6,810 nt of DNA from Deltaproteobacteria bacterium RIFCSPHIGHO2_12_FULL_43_9. Its GTDB lineage: Bacteria; Bdellovibrionota; O2-12-FULL-43-9. Shown here in pieces: positions 1 through 5,655 of the stretch (positions within the stretch are counted from its first letter, which is position 1; each line of letters begins with the position of its first letter). Below the pieces are notes generated by a model, which worked only from the letters and a program-made list of their open reading frames with translations, made no database searches and was not told the origin of the DNA. The stretch covers positions 12,039 through 18,848 of the forward strand of contig MGRR01000131.1 of the NCBI GenBank assembly GCA_001798265.1, written 5' to 3'. A program made the position numbers and the translations under genes.

Positions 1-1
1 A

Positions 2-49
2 TTTTTTCTTTCAAAATCGATAAGGGTTAAAATGGAACCTAAACCATGA
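2..49 (+). CDS. 3' end of upstream gene, probably ftsI (penicillin-binding protein), partial
   Basis: Reading from base 2 gives an open frame ending in SIRVKMEPKP and a TGA at 47-49 that overlaps the murE ATG as ATGA, the same coupling seen at murE/murF. In dcw clusters the gene before murE is normally ftsI, the septal transpeptidase, and the final residues would suit the last beta-strand of a C-terminal PASTA domain. That identity is inferred from position; 15 residues cannot prove it. An alternative is that the upstream gene ends in frame 1 at the TAA at 28-30 (tail FKIDKG), leaving a 15-nt gap. The frame from base 3 stops at 21-23. Confidence 0.45.
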   Translation, partial: FFLSKSIRVKMEPKP

Positions 50-1554
50 ATATTAAAGAATTGCTAAAGGGAACAAAGATCATTGGCCCTATTCCTTCAG
101 TAGATATAAAAGGAATAAATTACGACTCCAGGAAGGTTGTGCCCGGAGATCTATTCATCGCAATAAAAGGAATATCAAGCGACGGACATAAATATTTAAA
201 GGATGTTGAATCTCGCGGCGCGGTTGCCGCTGTGGTGGAGAAGACCGATAAAACCACAACCATTCCACAAATGGTGGTAGAAAACAGCCGCGACACCCTT
301 TCATTGATCAGCAACAGATGGTTTGGATATCCATCAAATAAAATGACTTTGATTGGTGTAACCGGCACCAACGGCAAAACTACAACTACATATTTATTGG
401 AATCCATCGCTAAAGAGAGCGGAAAAAAACCGGGGGTAATAGGAACAATAAATTACAGATACGGAGGAAAGGTCTTTCCAGCCTCCCACACAACACCAGA
501 GAGCATGGATTTACAAAATCTGCTGAAAAGGATGCTGGACAATGGAGTTGATTGCGTAATTATGGAGGTCTCCTCACACGCATTGGCATTAAAAAGGGTC
601 GGTGGTGTTGATTTTGACGTGGCTATTTTTACAAATTTAACACAGGATCATCTCGATTTTCACAAAAATCTGGAAAATTATTTTGAAAGCAAGGCGCTTC
701 TGTTTTCCTCTGTAATTGGAGATAGTAAAAAAAAGAAAAAACACTCTATAATCAATATTGACGACCCAAAGGGCCTCGAACTTCTAAAGAGATCCGCTGT
801 CCCAACAATTACATTTGGAATCAGCAAAGACTCAAAGCACGACATTTCTCTTAAGGGATTTGAATTCAATCATTCCGGTCTCAAGGGAAATTTTAAAGGG
901 AAGATTAACGGCCAATTTCATTCATCCCTCGTTGGAATGCATAATGCCTATAATATTCTAGGGGCGGCCGCCGCAGCATATGCCGTTGATATTGATTCAA
1001 AGGATATTTTGAAGGGCATATCCGCACTAAAGGGTGTTCCGGGCAGACTTGAGAGGGTCTCAAGGGAGAACAAAAAGGAGCCTCTCGTGTTGGTTGATTA
1101 CGCTCATACCGACGACGCGCTTAGAAATGTGCTCTCGGCGATACAGGCCCTTCCGCGTTCTGGCAGGGTAATTACAGTATTTGGCTGCGGCGGAGACAGG
1201 GATCCCAAAAAGAGACCGCTGATGGGAAAAGCCGCGATAAGTTCCAGTGACGTAGTAATAGTAACCTCGGATAATCCAAGAACAGAAAACCCACTGGAAA
1301 TAATCGATCAAATAATTCCCGGAATTTTGGAAACCGGGGCAAAAAAAATCCCTGAAAATAAAAAGAATAACGGATTTATTGTAGAACCTGACCGCAGAAA
1401 AGCAATTCATCTGGCGATTGACCTTGCTTGCGCTGATGATATCGTCCTGATTGCTGGCAAGGGGCACGAGGATTATCAGATTATTGGCAAAGAAAAGATA
1501 CATTTTGATGACAGGGAAGTAGCACAAGAGGCTCTGGACAAGAAGGGTTTATGA
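46..1554 (+). CDS. murE: UDP-N-acetylmuramoyl-tripeptide synthetase MurE (meso-diaminopimelate-adding)
   Basis: Cytoplasmic ATP-dependent ligase that adds meso-diaminopimelate to UDP-MurNAc-L-Ala-D-Glu. The 502 residues match the usual MurE length. The N-terminal substrate domain contains YDSRKVVPGDLFIA (26-39). The central ATPase domain has the P-loop GTNGKTTTT (107-115), TTPES (149-153), SSHAL (176-180), DHLDFH (201-206) and the expected carbamylated lysine K216 in FESKALLF. The C-terminal domain has GRLE (333-336), DYAHTDDAL (351-359), GCGGDRD (380-386) and GKGHE (471-475). DNPR at 409-412 is the family signature for meso-DAP rather than L-lysine. The ATG at 46 gives the normal N-terminus; a weak GGAA (34-37) is the only nearby Shine-Dalgarno, so coupling to the upstream gene is likely. 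An insert of five lysines (228-232) is encoded by an A8-G-A6 tract at 727-741. The stop overlaps murF by 4 nt. Confidence 0.98.
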   Translation: MNIKELLKGTKIIGPIPSVDIKGINYDSRKVVPGDLFIAIKGISSDGHKYLKDVESRGAVAAVVEKTDKTTTIPQMVVENSRDTLSLISNRWFGYPSNKMTLIGVTGTNGKTTTTYLLESIAKESGKKPGVIGTINYRYGGKVFPASHTTPESMDLQNLLKRMLDNGVDCVIMEVSSHALALKRVGGVDFDVAIFTNLTQDHLDFHKNLENYFESKALLFSSVIGDSKKKKKHSIINIDDPKGLELLKRSAVPTITFGISKDSKHDISLKGFEFNHSGLKGNFKGKINGQFHSSLVGMHNAYNILGAAAAAYAVDIDSKDILKGISALKGVPGRLERVSRENKKEPLVLVDYAHTDDALRNVLSAIQALPRSGRVITVFGCGGDRDPKKRPLMGKAAISSSDVVIVTSDNPRTENPLEIIDQIIPGILETGAKKIPENKKNNGFIVEPDRRKAIHLAIDLACADDIVLIAGKGHEDYQIIGKEKIHFDDREVAQEALDKKGL

Positions 1555-2960
1555 TTTCGCTCGATCTCCAAAGAATCTCCTCTATAATAAAGAGCTCTGC
1601 CGCGCCTGAAGGTTTAAAAGCGGTTGCTACCGGGATTTCCACAGACACAAGAACATTAAAAAAGGGGGACCTCTTCTTTGCCTTAAAGGGGCAAAACTTC
1701 GATAGCCATGAATTTTTATCGACCGCCAAAAAGAAGGGTGCGATAGGCGCGGTTGTGGATGTAGCTAAATGTGCTGAATACAAAGATTTTCTTCTTCTCC
1801 CTGTATCCTCTCCATTAAATGCCCTTGGTGATCTGGCAAAGTGGTACAGATCCCAGTTCAAGATCCCGGTTGTGGCAATCACCGGCTCCGCCGGAAAGAC
1901 AACGACAAAAGATCTGTTGAGCTCTATTCTGGCTAAATCGAGGAGGGTCTTGGGGACAGCGGGGAATCTAAACAATTATATAGGGCTTCCCCGGATGATA
2001 TTCAGACTGGATCCGGAATACGACGTCGCGGTTTTGGAGCTCGGAATGAACGCGCCCGGAGAAATTTTCAGGCTGGCTGAAATTTCCAACCCACAGGTCG
2101 GGGTTATAACAAATATCGGCCACGCACATCTGGAATTTTTGGAGACCATAGAAAGGGTCGCGGAAGCAAAATATGAACTTTGGAAGGCTATGGATAATGA
2201 TGGTGTTGCCATCGTTAACCTGGATGACAAGCACATTACAGAACTCGCGGAGAGATGGAAGGGGGAGAAGGTGACATTTTCAACCACCCTTGAACATGCT
2301 GACGTATTAATTAATCTACTCGAGACCGGGGTTAATGGAAAAACAGAGTGTGAACTGCGCATTCGCAACGAAGGGGCATTGAAACTCTCTCTGCCACTGA
2401 TAGGGCCCCATAACCTTTACAATGCTGCTGCTGCCGCAGCGGCAGCGCTGGCCCTTAAAGCCTCCACGAAAGAGATCTCCGAAGGACTAAAAGCTCCTCG
2501 TTTAACACCAATGAGATCTGAACTCCTTCATTTTCCTCCAAACAGGGTACTTTACAACGATGCCTATAATGCCAATCCGGACGCCATGGAGGCAGCCCTG
2601 CAATGCCTCTCGATGATGAGGGGAGAGAGAACAACGGTTGCAATTTTAGGTGACATGCTTGAACTTGGCCCTCAGTCCAAGGATTTCCATTGTGACATCG
2701 GATCACTGGTTGCAGAATTAAAAATCGACTACCTTTTTACCCTTGGACAGCTTGGTAGGATATACGCGCGTGGCGCTCTCGAGTCGGGAATGGATAAGGG
2801 AAAAGTCTTCCAATGTGATTCTTTGGAAAGTGTCATTGAAAAAATCGCGCCGGTTATTAAAAATCCGAATATCATAATCCTTGTAAAGGGTTCTCGTTCC
2901 ATGAAGATGGAAAATATCGTTGTGGCATTAAAAGAAAAATTTAAACAACAAAGGGTTTAA
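1551..2960 (+). CDS. murF: UDP-N-acetylmuramoyl-tripeptide:D-alanyl-D-alanine ligase MurF
   Basis: Cytoplasmic ligase that attaches the dipeptide D-Ala-D-Ala to UDP-MurNAc-tripeptide, finishing the pentapeptide precursor. At 469 residues it is a normal-length three-domain Mur ligase. Visible motifs are TDTRTLKKGDLFFAL (31-45) in the N-terminal domain, the P-loop TGSAGKTTTK (111-120), the MurF-typical GNLNNYIGLP (138-147), ELGMNAPGEI (163-172), GHAHLE (190-195), GPHNLYNAAAA (285-295), YNDAYNANPDAM (335-346), LGDMLELG (366-373) and KGSRSMKME (446-454). YNDAYNANP and GNLNNYIGLP separate it from MurC, D and E. The ATG at 1551 overlaps the murE stop (ATGA) and is preceded by AGAAGGG (1541-1547), so translation is probably coupled to murE. 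No anomalies seen. Confidence 0.98.
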   Translation: MISLDLQRISSIIKSSAAPEGLKAVATGISTDTRTLKKGDLFFALKGQNFDSHEFLSTAKKKGAIGAVVDVAKCAEYKDFLLLPVSSPLNALGDLAKWYRSQFKIPVVAITGSAGKTTTKDLLSSILAKSRRVLGTAGNLNNYIGLPRMIFRLDPEYDVAVLELGMNAPGEIFRLAEISNPQVGVITNIGHAHLEFLETIERVAEAKYELWKAMDNDGVAIVNLDDKHITELAERWKGEKVTFSTTLEHADVLINLLETGVNGKTECELRIRNEGALKLSLPLIGPHNLYNAAAAAAAALALKASTKEISEGLKAPRLTPMRSELLHFPPNRVLYNDAYNANPDAMEAALQCLSMMRGERTTVAILGDMLELGPQSKDFHCDIGSLVAELKIDYLFTLGQLGRIYARGALESGMDKGKVFQCDSLESVIEKIAPVIKNPNIIILVKGSRSMKMENIVVALKEKFKQQRV

Positions 2961-2963
2961 ACA

Positions 2964-4040
2964 ATGCTTTATCACTTCTTATATTCTCTTCACGATGAAT
3001 TTTCCGTGTTCAATGTCTTTAGGTATATTACTTTCAGAATCGGCATCGCAATGCTCACCGCCCTCGCCGTATGCCTCTTCCTTGGACCGTGGTTTATAAA
3101 AGCCCTTCAGAGAAAACATTTGGGCCAAACCATAAGGCCGGATGGGCCTCTGAGTCATCTTTCAAAACAGGGAACCCCAACCATGGGGGGGGGTCTGCTT
3201 TTGATTTCATTTTTGGTCAGCACCTTGTTATGGGCCGATTTAACAAACAGCTATGTCTGGATAGTGCTTATTGTTGTCTCGGGATATGGATTGGTTGGAT
3301 TTGTCGATGACTACCTGAAGATAAAAAGGGGAAACGCGGCGGGGCTTCGCGGAAAAACAAAACTTTTTTGGCAGATTTTAGTCGCACTCATAGTAGGATT
3401 AATTCTACTTCTGTTTTTAGACTATCCGCCCACACTCTCAGTTCCTTTCTTTAAACAGGTTCAAGTCAACCTTGGCTGGTATTATTTGATTCTTGCAGTC
3501 CTTGTAATTGTCGGATCTTCGAACGCCGTAAATCTGACCGATGGGCTCGATGGACTTGCAATTGGTCCTATAGTCATAGCTTCCGGAACATATCTGATTT
3601 TAACCTATGTTACCGGCCACGTTAATTTTGCCGATTACCTTAATATCCCGTTCGTAACCGGATCAGGAGAGCTGGCGATTATCTGCGGAGGAATCGCCGC
3701 TGCGGGACTAGGCTTTCTTTGGTACAATGCCTACCCGGCAAATGTATTTATGGGGGATATCGGCTCGCTGGCACTGGGTGGCGCACTGGGGACCATGGCC
3801 TTAATCAGTAAACATGAACTCCTGCTTATTCTGATCGGTGGAGTGTTTGTTGTTGAAGCCCTTTCAGTAATCACTCAGGTGATCTCTTTTAAGCTGATAA
3901 AAAAACGTATATTTAGAATGGCTCCAATACATCATCATTTTGAACTGAAAGGCTGGGCTGAGCCAAAAATTATTGTTCGATTCTGGATAATATCGATTAT
4001 TCTCGCAGTTATTGCTTTGGGGACATTGAAATTGAGGTAG
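2964..4040 (+). CDS. mraY: Phospho-N-acetylmuramoyl-pentapeptide-transferase MraY
   Basis: Polytopic inner-membrane enzyme that transfers phospho-MurNAc-pentapeptide from UDP to undecaprenyl phosphate, giving lipid I. The 358 residues are the typical length. The N-terminus (LYSLHDEFSVFNVFRYITFR, 6-25) and the many hydrophobic segments are characteristic. Key motifs are TPTMGGG (71-77), the metal/substrate aspartates in GFVDDYLKI (112-120), NLTDGLDGLA (190-199), MGDIGSLALGG (263-273) with the catalytic-site Asp265, and the histidine motif PIHHHFELKG (321-330). ATG 2964 follows the murF stop by 3 nt and has AAGGG at 2951-2955. The normal C-terminus TLKLR and TAG stop (4038-4040) lie partly inside the first unit of the 22-bp tandem array, so the gene is intact but its last codons belong to the repeat. 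A G9 run at 3185-3193 encodes the conserved Gly triplet. Confidence 0.98.
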   Translation: MLYHFLYSLHDEFSVFNVFRYITFRIGIAMLTALAVCLFLGPWFIKALQRKHLGQTIRPDGPLSHLSKQGTPTMGGGLLLISFLVSTLLWADLTNSYVWIVLIVVSGYGLVGFVDDYLKIKRGNAAGLRGKTKLFWQILVALIVGLILLLFLDYPPTLSVPFFKQVQVNLGWYYLILAVLVIVGSSNAVNLTDGLDGLAIGPIVIASGTYLILTYVTGHVNFADYLNIPFVTGSGELAIICGGIAAAGLGFLWYNAYPANVFMGDIGSLALGGALGTMALISKHELLLILIGGVFVVEALSVITQVISFKLIKKRIFRMAPIHHHFELKGWAEPKIIVRFWIISIILAVIALGTLKLR

Positions 4041-4041
4041 A
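4034..4041 (+). repeat. Left copy of the flanking direct repeat GAGGTAGA
   Basis: This octamer holds the last mraY codon (AGG), its TAG stop and one more base. It recurs at 4300-4307 directly before the murD start. The pair brackets 266 bp of extra sequence and may be a target-site duplication. Interpretation is complicated because the octamer also heads every tandem unit. Confidence 0.65.
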
Positions 4042-4178
4042 CATACGTCGAGACCGAGGTAGACATACGTCGAGACCGAGGTAGACATACGTCGAGACCG
4101 AGGTAGACATACGTCGAAACCGAGGTAGACATACGTCGAAACCGAGGTAGACATACGTCGAAACCGAGGTAGACATAC
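4034..4178 (+). repeat. 22-bp tandem direct repeat array, six full units plus a partial seventh
   Basis: The unit is GAGGTAGACATAC followed directly by GTCGARACC (R is G or A). Full units start at 4034, 4056, 4078, 4100, 4122 and 4144; a partial unit (13 bp) runs 4166-4178. Units 1-3 are identical to each other and have GTCGAGACC; units 4-6 are identical and have GTCGAAACC. There are no spacers. The unit contains a Shine-Dalgarno-like GAGGT, a TAG, and the small hyphenated dyad GAC-ATAC-GTC. On the + strand the unit has no ATG, GTG or TTG, and because 22 is not a multiple of 3 the TAG closes all three frames, so the array is not translated. The first 7 bp are the mraY 3' end. Function unknown; neutral slippage expansion is the default reading. 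Confidence 0.97.
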
Positions 4179-4299
4179 ACGTCATTGCGAGCGAAGCGAA
4201 GCAATCTCCGCGTTTGAGATTGCGGAGCCTGTCCTGAACGCAGTGAAGGATCTCCTTCGGGCTCCTCGCAATGACGGGGTGACGCGAGAATGACAAAGC
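4179..4299 (+). mobile_element. REP/MITE-like palindromic dispersed element (non-coding)
   Basis: A perfect 12-bp inverted repeat, CGTCATTGCGAG (4180-4191) and CTCGCAATGACG (4265-4276), encloses 73 bp with further self-complementarity: GCAATCTC/GAGATTGC (4201-4208 / 4216-4223, 7-nt loop), GAGCC/GGCTC (4225-4229 / 4260-4264) and GAAGG/CCTTC (4245-4249 / 4254-4258, 4-nt loop). Together these make a branched hairpin. From memory, the TCATTGCGAGCGAAGCGAAG type of sequence is a widespread dispersed repeat that often yields spurious minus-strand peptides ending in FASLAMT, as it does here. No transposase is present, so it would be non-autonomous. The outer limits are uncertain, especially the right-hand 4277-4299. 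No T-run follows the hairpins, so it is not a classic intrinsic terminator. Confidence 0.75.
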
Positions 4300-4304
4300 G
4301 AGGT
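4300..4304 (+). promoter_or_regulatory. murD Shine-Dalgarno (GAGGT) within the duplicated octamer
   Basis: GAGGT lies 4 nt before the GTG at 4309 and is the only ribosome binding site candidate for murD. It fixes the GTG start, because the murD frame is closed upstream by a TGA at 4291-4293. It belongs to the right copy of GAGGTAGA, so the insertion left murD with an intact binding site although mraY now stops 268 nt upstream. Confidence 0.75.
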
Positions 4305-4307
4305 AGA
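4300..4307 (+). repeat. Right copy of the flanking direct repeat GAGGTAGA
   Basis: Identical to 4034-4041. The next base differs (T here, C on the left) and so does the preceding base (C here, T on the left), so the identity is exactly 8 bp. Joining the two copies would give a mraY TAG followed by AT and the murD GTG. Confidence 0.65.
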
Positions 4308-4308
4308 T

Positions 4309-5655
4309 GTGGAATTCAAAGGAAAACGATGCCTTGTCGTCGGTTTAGGCTTGAGTGGAATTTCCACCATTAAGTTCCTAAGAAGAGAAAGGGCTAAAAT
4401 ATCTGTTTCCGAATCAAGAACGGCCGATGAACTAAGGGAGACAATAAAAAATTTAAACAAAAGTGAGATTGAATTCGAATTTGGCGGACACACATCCGGA
4501 TTTTTTCAAAAAGCGGAGCTGATCATCATAAGCCCCGGCATTCCATACGATATTGAACCGCTACTGGCGGCCAGGAAAAATAGGATCCCTGTCATTGGAG
4601 AGATGGAATTAGCCTGTCAATTTTTAAAATGTCCCATTCTGGCTGTTACGGGGACAAACGGAAAATCCACCACAGCCTCACTTCTGCACCAGGCCCTGTT
4701 GGCGGGCGGCAAAAAATCATTCCTCGGTGGAAACATCGGAAAACCACTTATTGATCTGGTTTTAAGCGGGGAAAAAGTGGACTATGCGGTTGTAGAGGTG
4801 AGTTCATTTCAGCTTGAAACAACCGAAGCATTCCACCCGCAGATTGCAACCTGCCTCAATGTAACAGCAGATCATCTGGACCGTCATCCGACATTTGAAG
4901 AATATCTGAAATTTAAAAAACGCATATATCTCAAAATGGGGAAAAAAGATCTTCTGATTTTAAACGGCGACGATGATTATACAAGAGATTTTGCCAAAGA
5001 GACCGATATCCGGCGACAATTTTTCTCAAGAAATAAATCGGAGAAAAATGGATGTATTATAACAAGCGCTGGATTGCGGTTTGTGGGATCCGGCGGGAGT
5101 GGAGAGATCTCTTTTTCGAAAATGAAATTAACCGGCGCCCATAATCAGGAAAACGTTGCCGCGGCATCTTTAATGGCAAAAGCAGCGGGAATTCCCATTA
5201 ATATAATCCAAAAAGCCATCGATGAATTCCGGGGATTGCCCCACAGAATGGAGTTTGTAAGAGAGTTGAATGGAGTCAGGTATTATAATGATTCTAAGGG
5301 AACCAACGTGGGTTCAACCGTCAAATCGGTTGAAAGCTTTAATGAGCCTCTCGTGCTCCTTGCCGGCGGGAAGGACAAGGGTACAGATCTGTCACCACTG
5401 AATTCTTTATTAAAACAAAAGGTCAAGGCCTTGATTCTTTTCGGCGAAGCAAAGGAGAGAATGCGAAAGGCATGGGGAAAATTAATAAAAACAATTGTTG
5501 TTGATACCCTTGAGGAGGGGGTTAAAAAATCGAGAACAGAAGCGAAAGAGGGTGATATTGTATTGTTCTCCCCGGCCTGTTCTAGCTTCGATCAATTTAG
5601 GGATTATAAACATAGGGGTGAATGTTTCAGGAGATACGTAAAGGAACTAAGCTGA
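4309..5655 (+). CDS. murD: UDP-N-acetylmuramoyl-L-alanine--D-glutamate ligase MurD
   Basis: Cytoplasmic ATP-dependent ligase adding D-glutamate to UDP-MurNAc-L-alanine. The 448 residues fit the family. The Rossmann-like N-terminal domain opens with CLVVGLGLSGIS (8-19) and contains SPGIPYD (75-81). The ATPase domain has the P-loop GTNGKSTT (115-122), GGNIGKPL (140-147), SSFQLE (165-170), DHLDRH (188-193) and a probable carbamylated lysine at K203 in KFKKRIY. The C-terminal domain has PHRMEFV (311-317), YNDSKGTN (326-333), AGGKDKG (352-358) and SPACSSFDQF (421-430). SSFQLE and SPACSSFDQF are MurD-specific. The start is GTG 4309; no earlier in-frame start exists after the TGA at 4291. An out-of-frame ATG (4307-4309) overlaps it. 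The gene is separated from mraY by the repeat insert, whereas its 3' end overlaps ftsW in TGATG. Confidence 0.98.
   Translation: MEFKGKRCLVVGLGLSGISTIKFLRRERAKISVSESRTADELRETIKNLNKSEIEFEFGGHTSGFFQKAELIIISPGIPYDIEPLLAARKNRIPVIGEMELACQFLKCPILAVTGTNGKSTTASLLHQALLAGGKKSFLGGNIGKPLIDLVLSGEKVDYAVVEVSSFQLETTEAFHPQIATCLNVTADHLDRHPTFEEYLKFKKRIYLKMGKKDLLILNGDDDYTRDFAKETDIRRQFFSRNKSEKNGCIITSAGLRFVGSGGSGEISFSKMKLTGAHNQENVAAASLMAKAAGIPINIIQKAIDEFRGLPHRMEFVRELNGVRYYNDSKGTNVGSTVKSVESFNEPLVLLAGGKDKGTDLSPLNSLLKQKVKALILFGEAKERMRKAWGKLIKTIVVDTLEEGVKKSRTEAKEGDIVLFSPACSSFDQFRDYKHRGECFRRYVKELS
5641..5645 (+). promoter_or_regulatory. ftsW Shine-Dalgarno that supports the ATG 5655 start
   Basis: AAGGA sits 9 nt before ATG 5655, inside the murD 3' end. 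The alternative in-frame ATG at 5622 has AGGGG (5614-5618) only 3 nt away, which is too close for good initiation, and would add 11 charged residues not typical of FtsW. Confidence 0.65.

Noticed and set aside
1060..2706. Several minus-strand ORFs opposite murE and murF
   Set aside because: They are antisense shadows of strongly conserved genes, with low-complexity translations and no recognisable domains.
3071..3310. 79-codon + strand ORF inside mraY
   Set aside because: It is a shifted reading of conserved mraY codons with no family features and no independent ribosome binding site.
4034..4178. CRISPR array
   Set aside because: The 22-bp units are directly contiguous with no spacers, and no cas gene is present.
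4034..4178. Iteron-type replication origin
   Set aside because: Repeat length would fit, but there is no rep gene, no AT-rich melting region and no recognisable DnaA box; the locus is a chromosomal dcw operon.
4180..4276. Rho-independent terminator between mraY and murD
   Set aside because: Strong inverted repeats exist but no T-run follows any stem, and termination here would cut off essential downstream genes.
3864..4296. Minus-strand ORFs with 22-residue repeats (STSVSTYVYLG type)
   Set aside because: They arise because three 22-bp units make 66 bp, which keeps frame. They overlap each other in different frames, run into mraY antisense, and the FASLAMT peptide is a known by-product of this palindromic repeat type.
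4041..4308. Internal promoter for murD
   Set aside because: I looked for paired -35 and -10 boxes. TTGAGA (4214-4219) has no matching -10, and GAGAAT (4286-4291) has no -35 at proper spacing.
5622..5654. Longer FtsW starting at ATG 5622
   Set aside because: The Shine-Dalgarno is too close, the extra 11 residues are not typical, and ATG 5655 has good spacing and the usual stop/start overlap.
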